From positions 124,001 through 188,000 of the forward strand of contig CANMIP010000008.1 in assembly GCA_947497945.1 (NCBI GenBank): a stretch of DNA of 64,000 nucleotides, given 5' to 3'. The notes beneath the pieces were generated by a model. The model had not been told where the DNA came from. It saw only the letters and a program-made list of their open reading frames with translations, and searched no databases. Made by a program: the position numbers and the translations under genes. The stretch is from an uncultured Tropicimonas sp. GTDB lineage: Bacteria > Pseudomonadota > Alphaproteobacteria > Rhodobacterales > Rhodobacteraceae. Shown piece by piece: positions 53,935-63,185 of the stretch. Within the stretch, counting starts at the first letter, position 1; every line of letters begins with the position of its first letter.

Positions 53935-54944
53935 TAGCAGCCCGAATAAGCCCGCGGCGAACGACATGGTGTGTTTGCGGCGGTCGCTCTCCTGAGGCGA
54001 ATGAGGTCCGATAAGATCGGCCTCACAAGAACCAGCCGTGAAGGAGAACGACCTTTTCGCATAATGTTGGCCTCGACGTGTCCGTCAAATCGGTATCGAT
54101 CTGCGTTGTGAACGCTGCGGGGGCGGTGCTTGCCCGAGGAGAAACCACGTCCGACCCCGACGAGATCTCTGCGTTTATCGCACAGCACGTGCCCGGCCCC
54201 GAAAGAGTTGTCCATGAGAGTGGCATCCTTGCAATCTGGCTCACGCGCGAGCTGGAGAAGCGTGGCCTGCCCATCATCTGCATCGACGCACGGCTGGCAC
54301 ACAAGGCGCTGTCCGGTCGGATCAACAAATCCGATCCGGGCGACGCTGAGGGGCTCGCGCACCTTGCCAGAACCGGTTGGTTCAGTCGGGTGCATATTCG
54401 CAGTGAAGTTTCGGAGCGCGTGCGTGTCCTGATCGGAACCCGCGCGCGGTTGATCCGTCTGCGCAAGGATCTGGAGGCGCATGTCCGCGGCGTGCTGAAG
54501 GTGTTCGGCATCTGCATGGGGGCTGTGGGCCGGGCAGAAATGCGGCAGAGGTTCCGCGATCAGCTGTCCGAAGCAGGTCAGGGCGATCTGGCGATCAGCG
54601 TTATGGCCGACATGTTCAACCCGATTCACAAGGCGCTCTGCGCGGCAACCGAGGCCATGGACAACGAGCTGAAAGCCATAGCGCGCGAAAGCAGTGTCGC
54701 GCGCCGCCTGATGACCGTCCCGGGCGTCGGGCCGGTGGTCGCGCTGTCCTTCATCGCCACGCTGGACGATGCACGACGATTCCGACGGGCGAAAGACGTC
54801 GGAGCCTTTTTCGGGCTCACGCCCAGGCGCCACCAATCCGGCGACATGGACTGGTCGGGCCGGATCTCCAAATGCGGGGATCGGGATCTCCGGCGACTGC
54901 TCTACTCGGCTGCCACCACCCTGATCACGCAAGTCAGGAAACCG
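53935..54944 (+). mobile_element. IS110-family insertion sequence remnant
   Basis: The transposase reads from GTG 54038 as VKENDLFA and then meets TAA. Two missing bases at about 54062 restore the frame as HNVGLDVSVKSVSICVVN. The DEDD domain follows (VVHESGILAIWLTRELEKRG, CIDARLAHKALSGRINKSDP), then the C-terminal Ser domain (MTVPGVGPVVALSFIATLDD, GLTPRRHQSGDMDWSGRISK, LLYSAATTLITQVRKP), which stops at about 54944 at the DUF4357 remnant. So the copy is frameshifted at the 5' end and truncated at the 3' end. The roughly 100 bases before the gene could be the former bridge-RNA region of IS110 elements. Confidence 0.85.
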
Positions 54945-55252
54945 TCGCCACGGCGACGCTTGAGGGCAGCGAGTTCGTTGTACTTGCCGGATCGCAAACT
55001 AGGGATGAATGGAGAGGCGATACTACGGACAAGACTTCTTACTGAAAGCTATTCAATAATCTGGTTGAGCAAGGCATTCTCAAACGAGAAGGTTCCTTCA
55101 ATGCTTTTCAGCAGAACTACGCGTTCTCTAGCCCTAGTGCGGCGGGTGCCGTGGTTGCAGGTCGCTCTTGCCGAGGTCCCCAGAGTGGAAAGTGAAGGCT
55201 GATGGACGCACTTATCGCGAGTGGGAGAAAGACCAGTTAGAGGCTGGCTAGA
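54945..55252 (+). pseudogene. C-terminal remnant of a DUF4357 protein
   Basis: In frame from the end of the IS110 copy, the sequence reads ATATLEGSEFVVLAGSQTRD, EWRGDTTDKTSY, a TGA at 55043-55045, then KLFNNLVEQGILKREGSF and NYAFSSPSAAGAVVAGRS. After a one-base shift near 55185 it ends WKVKADGRTYREWEKDQLEA-G at TAG 55250-55252. The FVVLAGS, Y-x-FSSPSAAGAVV-x-GRS and W-K-x-x-GRT-Y-x-W order is the DUF4357 domain, usually C-terminal to nuclease or methylase modules. One nonsense and one frameshift make it dead. Confidence 0.75.
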
Positions 55253-55323
55253 AGGTTTATCCATGCTTGGGTGTAACCCAAAGGGCCGCCAAATCTTGCA
55301 CGCCATTGAATTTATTAGGTTTG

Positions 55324-55413
55324 TGGCGGAGAGACAGGGATTCGAACCCTGGAGACGGTTTCCCGCCTACACACTTTCCAGGCGTGCGCCTTCGACCACT
55401 CGGCCACCTCTCC
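55324..55413 (-). tRNA. tRNA-Ser (anticodon GGA)
   Basis: Read on the minus strand. The acceptor stem GGAGAGG pairs with TCTCTCC, the discriminator is G and CCA is encoded. The anticodon arm CACGC-CTGGAAA-GTGTG gives anticodon GGA. There is a long variable arm of the class II type and a T-arm CAGGG-TTCGAAT-CCCTG. It marks the right border of the IS-rich island, a usual position for integrated DNA. Confidence 0.97.
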
Positions 55414-55506
55414 GGTGCCGGTGGGTTTAGCCTCAAGCACGGGGAAGATGCAAGGGCCGAAAAGAGAGTTTTTCCACTTCTCGAGAACTCTTTTCAGCCC
55501 CGGCCC

Positions 55507-56226
55507 TCAGCCCTCCAGATGCAGGTTCACCCGGCGGTTCCGCGCGCCCTTCTTTTCAACCTTGCCGATCCGAATCCGGCCGATCTCGCCCGTGGTCGCA
55601 ACGTGGGTGCCGCCGCAGGGTTGCAGGTCGACCTGCTCCTCCTCCGATCCGATCCGGACAAGACGCACACGCCCCTGCCCGACTGGCGGTTTGACCGACA
55701 TCGTCTTCACAAGCCCGGGATTGGCCGCAAGCTCTTCATCGGAGATCCAGCGCTCGGTCACGGACAGATCGCGGTCGATCAAGGCCTGCAGCGCGGCCTG
55801 AACCCCCTCCTTGTCCTCCAGCGCCTCCGGCATATCGAAATCGAGCCGCCCCTTCTCGGCCCCGATGGAGCCGCCCGTCACCGGCAGCGGGATCACCACG
55901 GAGAGAAGGTGCAGCGCGGTGTGGACCCGCATATGGCGGTAGCGCCGCTCCCAGTCCAGCGCCTGGCGCAGCTCGGTTCCCACCGGCGGCAGCGGCGCCG
56001 GCTCGGCGGGGACCAGCACGATCGTGTCGCCCTCGCCCTTTACCGTCGTGGCGACCTCCAGGACACGGCCGTCCCAATGCAGCGCACCATTGTCGCCCGG
56101 TTGCCCGCCGCCCTGAGCGTAGAAGATCGAGCCATCCAGGACAACGCCACCTTCCGGCGTGTGGGCAAGCACGGTGCCCTCGGCTTCGCGCGCATAGGCA
56201 TCCTCGCGAAAGAGCGTTGCGGTCAT
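55507..56226 (-). CDS. Alanyl-tRNA editing protein (AlaX type)
   Basis: A 239-residue free-standing editing domain homologous to that of alanyl-tRNA synthetase. It removes Ser or Gly from mischarged tRNA-Ala. The zinc/active-site motifs are HTALH (in RVHTALHLLSVV) and CGGTH (in DLQPCGGTHVATTGEIG). The N-terminal beta-barrel region FYAQGGGQPGDNG is present. Its start overlaps the MscS-like gene stop by four bases (ATGA). Confidence 0.94.
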   Translation of the reverse strand: MTATLFREDAYAREAEGTVLAHTPEGGVVLDGSIFYAQGGGQPGDNGALHWDGRVLEVATTVKGEGDTIVLVPAEPAPLPPVGTELRQALDWERRYRHMRVHTALHLLSVVIPLPVTGGSIGAEKGRLDFDMPEALEDKEGVQAALQALIDRDLSVTERWISDEELAANPGLVKTMSVKPPVGQGRVRLVRIGSEEEQVDLQPCGGTHVATTGEIGRIRIGKVEKKGARNRRVNLHLEG

Positions 56227-58715
56227 CAGTCATCCTCCGACGGAAATTCAGGTTGGGAATCGGGCGCTTGCGGCCCGGTGGGCGGCGCTGTCCCGGGGGC
56301 GGGCGCCGGCCCTGCCCCGGCGGCTCCGCCCGGACGCAGCGCCTCGGGATTGCGCAGCCAGATATCGCGCTGCGCGAAGGGGATTTCGATCCCTTCTGCG
56401 GCGAAGCGCTCGGCGATCTGGTGATTGAGTTCGGACCGCGTGCCGAGGCCGAAATTGATGTCCCGCAGGATCACCCGCATCTCGAAATCGAGTGAATCCG
56501 CGCCGAAACCCTGGAAGACGACCAGCGGCGGCGGGTTGACGATGACCAGCGGATGCGCTTCGGCGATCTCCTGAAGAATCGCCGTAACCTTGCGCGTGTC
56601 CGTGCCATAGGCCACGCCCACGGGGAGGATCAGTCGGCCGGACAGGTTGCCGCGCGTCCAGTTCGTAACCTGGTTGGAGACGAAATCGGAGTTCGGCACC
56701 ACGACATCGGTGCGGTCGAAGGTCTCGACGGTGGTGGCACGTACGGAGATCTTCTTGACCGTGCCCATGATGCCGCCAACCTCGATCCAGTCGCCCTCGG
56801 TTACCGGGCGCTCGATCAGCAGGATCAGGCCAGAGACGAAGTTCGACACGACATTCTGCAGACCGAAGCCAACACCAACCGAGAGAGCGCCCGCGACGAT
56901 GGCCAGGTTGCTCAGGTCCAGCCCGGCCGCCGAGACGGCAACCATTGCCGAGGCGAAGAGCCCGAGATACCCGATCCCCGAGACCATCGCCTTCTGTCCA
57001 CCCGGATCGATCCTCGTGCGCGGCAGGATCGAGGCGCGCATCGCGGCCTGCACCAACCGCGTGACAATAATACCGGCGCCGAGAGCCACCAGGAAGATCA
57101 ACAGCACCATCGGCGAGATCCGGGTGTCGCCGACCATCACCCCTTCCCCGACATTGACCCAGAGTTCGTCGAGATCGGCCTGCCGCACGCCCCAGGCGCG
57201 GGCGACGAAGGGCAGCGCTGCGACCATCAGGGCGAAGTCGATCAGGACTGGCACCAAGCCCTTGGCGCCGTCCGTCGTCACGCCAAAAACGAGTTCGAAC
57301 AGGCTCCGGGAGAGTCGCTGCAGGAAGGTGACGATGGCGAAGATAGCCAATGTAAGCGATGGCGAAAGCGAGAAGAAGATTGCAGCCCGCGAGTAACCGA
57401 GAATAGCCAGGAAAGGCGCGGCGATGGCGAAAGCGAGACATGCGCGACCGATCAACAGGACCGAGCGGTCGATGAAGCTGCGCTCGTCGGTCGCGTCTGC
57501 GCCCGCAGCGGCGGCGCTACCCGTATCAACGTCCTTCGCGCCATGCGAGATCAGCAGCCGCGCCAGGCCAACGAGGCAGAGCGTGGTGAGGACGATGATC
57601 GGGAAGGCGATGACCGGCGAGGTCTCCGCCTCAAGCGCGAACAGGCGAACCGCGTTCTGCACCAGCAGCGCCGACGCGAAGAGCAGGCCGAGAGAGGAGC
57701 TGTAGAACCGGCCGCGCACTCTTTCCCGCGGCGTCAGCTCCAGCGTGACGGGCCAGTCCTCGTGCCGCGGGAAGGTCTGCCCCCCCAGCCAGCGCGCGGT
57801 AAAGAAGGCGATGCCCATGCTGGGGATGACATTCAGCAGTCCTTCCCCGCTGGGCCCGAACATCGAGCTTGTCTTGAGCGCCTGGGTCAACAGCATCACG
57901 CCGAAGACCGGCAGGATGACCTGCCCCAGCGAGACCACCATGGCCACGACCCTGGCCCGGCCCCCGCCCTCGCCCAGGCGCAATATCCAGTCCACCAGCC
58001 GCCGGAACCATTCACGCCCCCGGATCAGCAGCAGCAAGGCCAGCGATGTAAGGACAAAAATCTGCAGGAGGTTTTCGCGCAACCGGGTCCGGTCGCTCTG
58101 CAGATGCGCCGCCGAACTGATCTCCGCAATGACGATGGCAAAGACCCGCTGAATGTCCTCCACAGCCGTGACGACATGGTTCGGGTTCACCGGGGAAGGG
58201 CTGCGCTGGAGCAGCAGGTCCTTCTGGCGCGAGCGGATCAGCCGGTCGATCTGGCCGATCAGCCCGTTGGCGCGGGCATAGGCCTCCTCCGCCTTGCGAA
58301 CGGGCGTGATCAGCGCCTCATATTCGCTCTGCAGCTCGTTGCGTCGCGCGGCCAGCTCGGCACTCTCGCTTTGCCCCTCCTCAGGAGCCGGGCCGAGCGC
58401 CGCAATCTGCGATTCCAGGAGCTTTATCCTGTCGACATCTCTGGTTTCTTCAGCATGGAACCTGGTACGCCAGCTCGCAAGGTCCCCACGCAGCACCTCA
58501 AAGGCGGCATCGGATGCAGCCCGTCTCGTCAGTGACGCCGCTGCCCGCTCGGCAACCTTCTCCCAGGCTTCGTAGTCTTCCTTGCCCAGTGACGCCTCTG
58601 CCGCCTCCTGCGCGACAGCCGCAGCTCCGCCGCTCCCGACCTCCCGCAGCGCCGCTCCGTTAAGAAGGAGCAGCGATAGAAGGAAGACACAGAGGAACCC
58701 GATGAGCCGGCGCAT
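56226..58715 (-). CDS. Mechanosensitive channel of the MscS family with DUF3772 domain
   Basis: An 829-residue membrane protein. The signal segment is FLCVFLLSLLLLNGAAL. A periplasmic coiled-coil DUF3772 domain covers about 50-200. Eight or more helices follow, and then the MscS core: pore helix LAIVAGALSVGVGFGLQNVV, NFVSGLILLIERPVTEGDWI, VRATTVETFDRTDVVVPNSD and a C-terminal alpha/beta domain. The tail after residue 790 is Pro/Ala/Gly-rich. It would release solutes on hypo-osmotic shock. It sits 3 bases downstream of cysK. Confidence 0.93.
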   Translation of the reverse strand: MRRLIGFLCVFLLSLLLLNGAALREVGSGGAAAVAQEAAEASLGKEDYEAWEKVAERAAASLTRRAASDAAFEVLRGDLASWRTRFHAEETRDVDRIKLLESQIAALGPAPEEGQSESAELAARRNELQSEYEALITPVRKAEEAYARANGLIGQIDRLIRSRQKDLLLQRSPSPVNPNHVVTAVEDIQRVFAIVIAEISSAAHLQSDRTRLRENLLQIFVLTSLALLLLIRGREWFRRLVDWILRLGEGGGRARVVAMVVSLGQVILPVFGVMLLTQALKTSSMFGPSGEGLLNVIPSMGIAFFTARWLGGQTFPRHEDWPVTLELTPRERVRGRFYSSSLGLLFASALLVQNAVRLFALEAETSPVIAFPIIVLTTLCLVGLARLLISHGAKDVDTGSAAAAGADATDERSFIDRSVLLIGRACLAFAIAAPFLAILGYSRAAIFFSLSPSLTLAIFAIVTFLQRLSRSLFELVFGVTTDGAKGLVPVLIDFALMVAALPFVARAWGVRQADLDELWVNVGEGVMVGDTRISPMVLLIFLVALGAGIIVTRLVQAAMRASILPRTRIDPGGQKAMVSGIGYLGLFASAMVAVSAAGLDLSNLAIVAGALSVGVGFGLQNVVSNFVSGLILLIERPVTEGDWIEVGGIMGTVKKISVRATTVETFDRTDVVVPNSDFVSNQVTNWTRGNLSGRLILPVGVAYGTDTRKVTAILQEIAEAHPLVIVNPPPLVVFQGFGADSLDFEMRVILRDINFGLGTRSELNHQIAERFAAEGIEIPFAQRDIWLRNPEALRPGGAAGAGPAPAPGTAPPTGPQAPDSQPEFPSEDD

Positions 58716-58718
58716 GGA

Positions 58719-59756
58719 TCAGGTCTCTTCTTCGAATACATCCGGCAGGATTCGCGGCGCATCGTCCAGCCAATGCGGCACCGGCAGGCCCTTGCCACGC
58801 AGGAAATCCGGATTGAAGAGCCGCGACTGGTAGCGCGTGCCGTAGTCGCAGAGCACGGTGACGATGGTGTGGCCCGGCCCCATCTCGCGCGCCATATGCA
58901 TGGCGCCGGCGATATTGATGCCCGAGGAGCCGCCAAGGCAGAGCCCTTCATTCTCCAGCAGGTCGAAGACAATCGGCAGGGCCTCGGCATCGGAGATATT
59001 GAAGGACATGTCCGGCGTGAACCCTTCGAGATTGGCAGTGATCCGCCCCTGCCCTATCCCCTCGGAGATCGAGCTACCCTCGGCCTTCAGCTCGCCGGTA
59101 GTGTAGAAGCTGTGCAGGGCTGCGCCGTCCGGATCGGCCAGCCCGATCTTGACGCCCTTCGGTTGCAGCGCGGCGGCGACACCGGCCAGTGTGCCGCCGG
59201 ACCCGACGGCGCAGATGAAGCCGTCGACCTTGCCGCCGGTCTGTTCCCAGATCTCCGGGCCGGTTCCCTCCAGGTGGGCCCGTCGGTTGGCCACGTTATC
59301 GAACTGGTTGGCCCAGACCGCGCCATTGGGCTCGGTCTTGTCGAGCGCGGCCGCCAGGCGCTCGGAATAGCGAACAAAATTGTTCGGCTTGCGATAGGGC
59401 GCGGCCGGCACTTCGACCAGTTCGGCGCCCGCGAGCCGGAGCATGTCCTTCTTCTCCTGGCTCTGGGTCTCAGGGATCACGATCACCGTGCGAAAGCCCA
59501 TCGAGGCGCCGACCAGCGCCAGCCCGATGCCGGTATTGCCCGCCGTGCCCTCGACAATCGTGCCACCCGGACGGAGCGTGCCGGCCTCGATCGCGTCGCG
59601 GATGATGTAGAGCGCGGCGCGGTCCTTGACCGACTGGCCCGGGTTGAGGAATTCGGCCTTGCCGAGGATCTCGCAACCCGTCGCCTCGCTGGCAGCGCGC
59701 AGGCGGATCAGCGGCGTGTTCCCAACGGCCGCGGCAAGGTCGGTCCTGATAGTCAT
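58719..59756 (-). CDS. cysK: Cysteine synthase A-type enzyme of the trg locus
   Basis: A 345-residue PLP enzyme that makes cysteine from O-acetylserine and sulfide. PLP Lys is K44 (NPGQSVKDRAA), the phosphate loop is EGTAGNTGIGLALV, the substrate loop is FDNVANRRAHLEGTGPE, and GGSSGINIAGA is near the end. It is longer than E. coli CysK (323). The start at 59756 follows GGAG; a start 20 codons earlier is less likely. In Rhodobacter sphaeroides cysK lies with trgAB in a tellurite-resistance locus, and the same order is seen here. Confidence 0.93.
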   Translation of the reverse strand: MTIRTDLAAAVGNTPLIRLRAASEATGCEILGKAEFLNPGQSVKDRAALYIIRDAIEAGTLRPGGTIVEGTAGNTGIGLALVGASMGFRTVIVIPETQSQEKKDMLRLAGAELVEVPAAPYRKPNNFVRYSERLAAALDKTEPNGAVWANQFDNVANRRAHLEGTGPEIWEQTGGKVDGFICAVGSGGTLAGVAAALQPKGVKIGLADPDGAALHSFYTTGELKAEGSSISEGIGQGRITANLEGFTPDMSFNISDAEALPIVFDLLENEGLCLGGSSGINIAGAMHMAREMGPGHTIVTVLCDYGTRYQSRLFNPDFLRGKGLPVPHWLDDAPRILPDVFEEET

Positions 59757-59812
59757 GATCTGGAGTGCTCCCTGGGTGTTATGCTCCCTTGCTAGCCCAG
59801 GGATGCGCCATG

Positions 59813-60943
59813 TCAACCTGCCCCGGCCATGCCCGCCCGCAAGCTTTCGCGTTGGCGCGCAAGGTAAAGCAGCAGGATGATCAGCGGGCCGACATTGATC
59901 TCCCCGCTTTCCAGCAGCTCCATAGCCCGATCGAAAGAGATGACATGGGCGCGGATATCCTCGCCTTCACCCTCCAGCCCCCCGAGCCCGGCCGCCTCGT
60001 CCGGCAGGTCCGCCGTTGCGAGATAGCCGAAGAGATATTCTGTCTTGGCCCCGGGCGTAGGGTAATACTGCCCCACAAGCTGCAGATCCCGCAGGGAAAT
60101 CCCCGCCTCCTCTTGTGCCTCGCGCAGCACGGCCTCTTCCGGGCTCTCGCCGCCATCGATGCGGCCCGCGATAGCCTCCAGCAGCCAGGGCTGGGCGTCG
60201 CCGCGCGCATAGGGACCGGCGCGGAACTGCTCGACCAGCAGGACCCGGTCGCGGACCGGGTCATAGGGCAACACGGTGATCGCGTCGCCGGAGACAAAGG
60301 CCGCGCGGTTCAGCTCCGCGCCATGCCCGCCGGCAAACCGATCATGGGTCAGCTCGTATTCCTCGACCGAGAAGAAGGCCGAATAGACCAGCGAGCGGCG
60401 CCTGAGGCGAATATCCTCCTCCCGCGCGTTCCGGCGCAGCGTGGTCGGCGCGGTCTGGCGCGCATTCAGCCGCGCCTGCGCCCGTGCCCGCAGCGGCCCG
60501 AAGCGCCGCGCCACCGCTTTCGAGCTGCGCCGGTCCATATCCGTCATGATTTCTTCGGCGGCCAGGCAGCTCAGCGGCCCCCATCGCTCCGCCCAGTCCG
60601 CCAGGTCCCAGGGCGCGCCGGGCCGCAGGCCGGCCTGCGGCGGCACATACATGCAGGCCCTGCGCAATTGCCCCTCGTCAAGCACCTGAACCGTCTCCAG
60701 CCGGTAGCCGAAAGCACCCTCGTAGTAATCCATCCGTGCCAGCGCCGCCGCGGACGGGTCGGCCAGCAGAAGCCCTTCGGCACAGCCGCCTTCCCGCGCA
60801 AGGATGAGCGGGAAGCTCTCGCCCTGCGCCCAGTGGACTGCATGATCCATCAGCCGCGCCGGGCGGGTCCCCGCCTCTTCACCAATGACAATTGCGCGCA
60901 ACATGTCATGGCACAGGGTGCCGTAGAGAAAGATCGGTTCCAA
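59813..60943 (-). CDS. trgB: TrgB-type gamma-glutamylcyclotransferase/NUDIX hydrolase fusion
   Basis: A 376-residue two-domain protein. Residues 1-150 have the gamma-glutamylcyclotransferase (AIG2-like) fold with IFLYGTLCHDMLRAIV and YYEGAFGYRLETVQV. Residues 185-376 are an ADP-ribose pyrophosphatase-type NUDIX domain whose box reads GGESPEEAVLREAQEEAG. The start is taken as TTG 60943 because it puts the conserved FLYGTLC at the N-terminus; the next in-frame start would overlap trgA. Named after the tellurite-resistance gene of R. sphaeroides. Confidence 0.88.
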   Translation of the reverse strand: MEPIFLYGTLCHDMLRAIVIGEEAGTRPARLMDHAVHWAQGESFPLILAREGGCAEGLLLADPSAAALARMDYYEGAFGYRLETVQVLDEGQLRRACMYVPPQAGLRPGAPWDLADWAERWGPLSCLAAEEIMTDMDRRSSKAVARRFGPLRARAQARLNARQTAPTTLRRNAREEDIRLRRRSLVYSAFFSVEEYELTHDRFAGGHGAELNRAAFVSGDAITVLPYDPVRDRVLLVEQFRAGPYARGDAQPWLLEAIAGRIDGGESPEEAVLREAQEEAGISLRDLQLVGQYYPTPGAKTEYLFGYLATADLPDEAAGLGGLEGEGEDIRAHVISFDRAMELLESGEINVGPLIILLLYLARQRESLRAGMAGAG

Positions 60944-60974
60944 GCCTGTACGCCCCCGAGATTGCGCCGAGGCC

Positions 60975-61418
60975 CTAGGCCCAGCGATCCGCCGCCCATT
61001 CCGCCATGAAAGCCGCGAGGATTCCTCCGGCCACAAGGACTATCGGCACTTCCGGTCCGCTTAGCATCAGCAGGAAATACTCCGCAATGAGATCCATCAT
61101 CGCGGTCAGCGCCTCGGTCGGGCCCTCGTAATGCAGCGACGTCGAGCGCTCCAGCATCTCGACCCCGGCCCAGAGCAGCAACACGTAGAAGAGAATGACT
61201 GCGACGGTCCGGAGCGCCGAGCCGATCGCCACATAGCGGCCCTGCCCGGCCAGCCGCCCCATCACCGACCAGCCGACAAGCGCGCCGATCACGGTGTTGA
61301 CCGGCGACAGCATGCCTGTCTGCGTGCCCTCGGGCAGCAGCGGCTTGTAGATTTCGGAGGCGAAAAAGGCCACCAGGGCAAAGCCGAAGGCGGCGAAAAG
61401 CTTGGCGGCGGTGGGCAT
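60975..61418 (-). CDS. trgA: TrgA family membrane protein
   Basis: A 147-residue protein with about four membrane helices (KLFAAFGFALVAFFASEIYK, VNTVIGALVGWSVMG, TVAVILFYVLLLWAGVEML, IVLVAGGILAAFMAEWAA). It matches the TrgA tellurite-resistance family of Rhodobacter. The start at 61418 follows GAGAGAG. It heads trgA-trgB-cysK. The 280 bases upstream to the photolyase stop hold its promoter and no gene. Confidence 0.9.
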   Translation of the reverse strand: MPTAAKLFAAFGFALVAFFASEIYKPLLPEGTQTGMLSPVNTVIGALVGWSVMGRLAGQGRYVAIGSALRTVAVILFYVLLLWAGVEMLERSTSLHYEGPTEALTAMMDLIAEYFLLMLSGPEVPIVLVAGGILAAFMAEWAADRWA

Positions 61419-61698
61419 TCCGATGTCTCTCTCGTTGCGCATTCTGCGATCTGGCCAGTCCGGTCGGGTCGACCGTGACCAGCTTTACATCACAGATTCC
61501 GGACGAAAATGTGGCAGCCGCGCGCGGGCGGACAGGTTGACGCCGCGATCATCCCGTCCGGCAAGAAAACAGGCCGGCATGAAGGATCACGCATCACTTC
61601 AAGAGAAATTCGCAAGACGCTGTTTTAAAATAACGTTTATCCCCACAAACCGAAAGCCTCACCCGCCTTGGCCCGGCTGTTGCCCGGCTGCCGGAGGA

Positions 61699-63126
61699 TC
61701 ACGCTTCCACTTCACCACGGTTCCGAAACGCCTGCCATCCGGCGAGCGCGACAGCCCGACCTTCCGCAAGCCCGACCACCGGCGCGGGCACGGCATCCTG
61801 CGGCGAGAGCTTCCAGGCGCGCGGCGCCGCCTCGTGGAACTCGAGCGCCGTCGGCTCCGGGACAAGCGTGCCTTCGGCCAGCCACCGTCGCCTGTAGGCG
61901 CCATCGGGGTCGAATTTCTTTGCCTGGGTGTCGGGGTTGAAAACCCGGAAGAATGGCGACGCATCCGGCCCGCAGCCGGCAACCCATTGCCAGCCGAGCG
62001 CGTTATTGGCCGCGTCCCAGTCGACAAGGTGCTGCGCGAACCAGCGCAGCCCGATCCGCCAATCCGCCATGAGGTGCTTGCACAGATAGCTGGCCACGAC
62101 CATCCGGGCGCGGTTCTGCATCACCCCCGTCACCATCATCTCGCGCATCGCCGCATCGACCAGCTCGATCCCCGTGCGACCCCGCTTCCAGGCGCGGATC
62201 TCGGGGCGGTCCTCATCGGCGCGCCAGGGAAACGCTTCCCATTCCGCCCGCCAGCACCGCCGGTCCAGTTCGGGCGCGTGCCAGAGCAGATGCGCGGCAA
62301 ACTCGCGCCACATCAGCTGTCGCAGGAAAGGCTCCGCCCCCGGGTTGCCCATGTCCCGGGCGTGTAGGCCCGCATGCCAGCATTGCCGGATGCCGATCTC
62401 GCCATTGGCCAGGAAGGCGCTCAGCCCCGAACAGGCATCCGCGGCGAGGCGGTCGCGTCCGGCCTCGTAGCCGGCAAGATCCTCATCCAGGAACGCTGCC
62501 AGCCGCGCCTGTGCCGCCGCCTCGCCGACCCCGCAATGGCGCGCCAGCACCGGCCCGCCGCGCCCGATATCCGACCCAAGCCGCCAGTCTTCGAGACGGT
62601 CGGACCGCGGGATCTGCGCAGGTGGACGAAGCGTCGTCGGGATTGGCGCCGGCGGCGCGATATCCGCTCCGCGCATCGCGCGCCACATCGCGGTGAAAAC
62701 GCGAAACTGCCCGCCGGAAGCATTCCGGACCCGCCCCGGATGGAACAACCTGTTGCCGTCGAAACTCCGGGTCTCCGGGAGATGCGCCTCGAGCCCGTCG
62801 AGGCCGACAGGCTCGTCCCCCTCGGTCCGGGAGAGGAAGAGCGCCCGCGCCCCGGTCTCCTTGGCAAGCGCGGAGAGGGCCTCGGCGGGCAGGCCGCTGC
62901 GCAGGATCAGCGGCATGCCCCGCGCCGCCAGGGTCTGTGCGAAGCTCTCCAGCGCCTTCTCCAACCGCCAGCGCGGTGCGGCGCCAAGCCGGTCGACGGC
63001 GGCATCGCGCAGGAAGACGGGCAGGATGGGGGCGCCGGTCCGGGCCGCCGCGCTCAGCGCTGGCTGGTCGGCCAGCCGAAGGTCGCCGCGGCGCAGCCAC
63101 AGCAGGATGGGATGTTCATTGCTCAT
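61699..63126 (-). CDS. phrB: Deoxyribodipyrimidine photolyase (cryptochrome/photolyase family)
   Basis: A 475-residue light-driven DNA-repair flavoprotein that splits cyclobutane pyrimidine dimers. The N-terminal antenna domain begins PILLWLRRGDLRLADQPALS. The FAD domain has RLAAFLDEDLAGYEAGRDRL, LSAFLANGEIGIRQCWHA, REFAAHLLWH and the signature GLRWFAQHLVDWDAANNALG with WQWVAGCGPDASPFFRVFNP. The length is normal for class I photolyases. It is downstream-facing to the trg locus. Confidence 0.95.
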   Translation of the reverse strand: MSNEHPILLWLRRGDLRLADQPALSAAARTGAPILPVFLRDAAVDRLGAAPRWRLEKALESFAQTLAARGMPLILRSGLPAEALSALAKETGARALFLSRTEGDEPVGLDGLEAHLPETRSFDGNRLFHPGRVRNASGGQFRVFTAMWRAMRGADIAPPAPIPTTLRPPAQIPRSDRLEDWRLGSDIGRGGPVLARHCGVGEAAAQARLAAFLDEDLAGYEAGRDRLAADACSGLSAFLANGEIGIRQCWHAGLHARDMGNPGAEPFLRQLMWREFAAHLLWHAPELDRRCWRAEWEAFPWRADEDRPEIRAWKRGRTGIELVDAAMREMMVTGVMQNRARMVVASYLCKHLMADWRIGLRWFAQHLVDWDAANNALGWQWVAGCGPDASPFFRVFNPDTQAKKFDPDGAYRRRWLAEGTLVPEPTALEFHEAAPRAWKLSPQDAVPAPVVGLAEGRAVALAGWQAFRNRGEVEA

Positions 63127-63185
63127 GGCCGCTCAGCTAGCATCCGTCGCGCGCGCGTCAAATGCCCGGGCGTGCCCCGTCAGCA

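Noticed and set aside
56553-58535. 660-codon open frame on the plus strand
   Set aside because: Antisense to the DUF3772/MscS channel, whose motifs are unmistakable.
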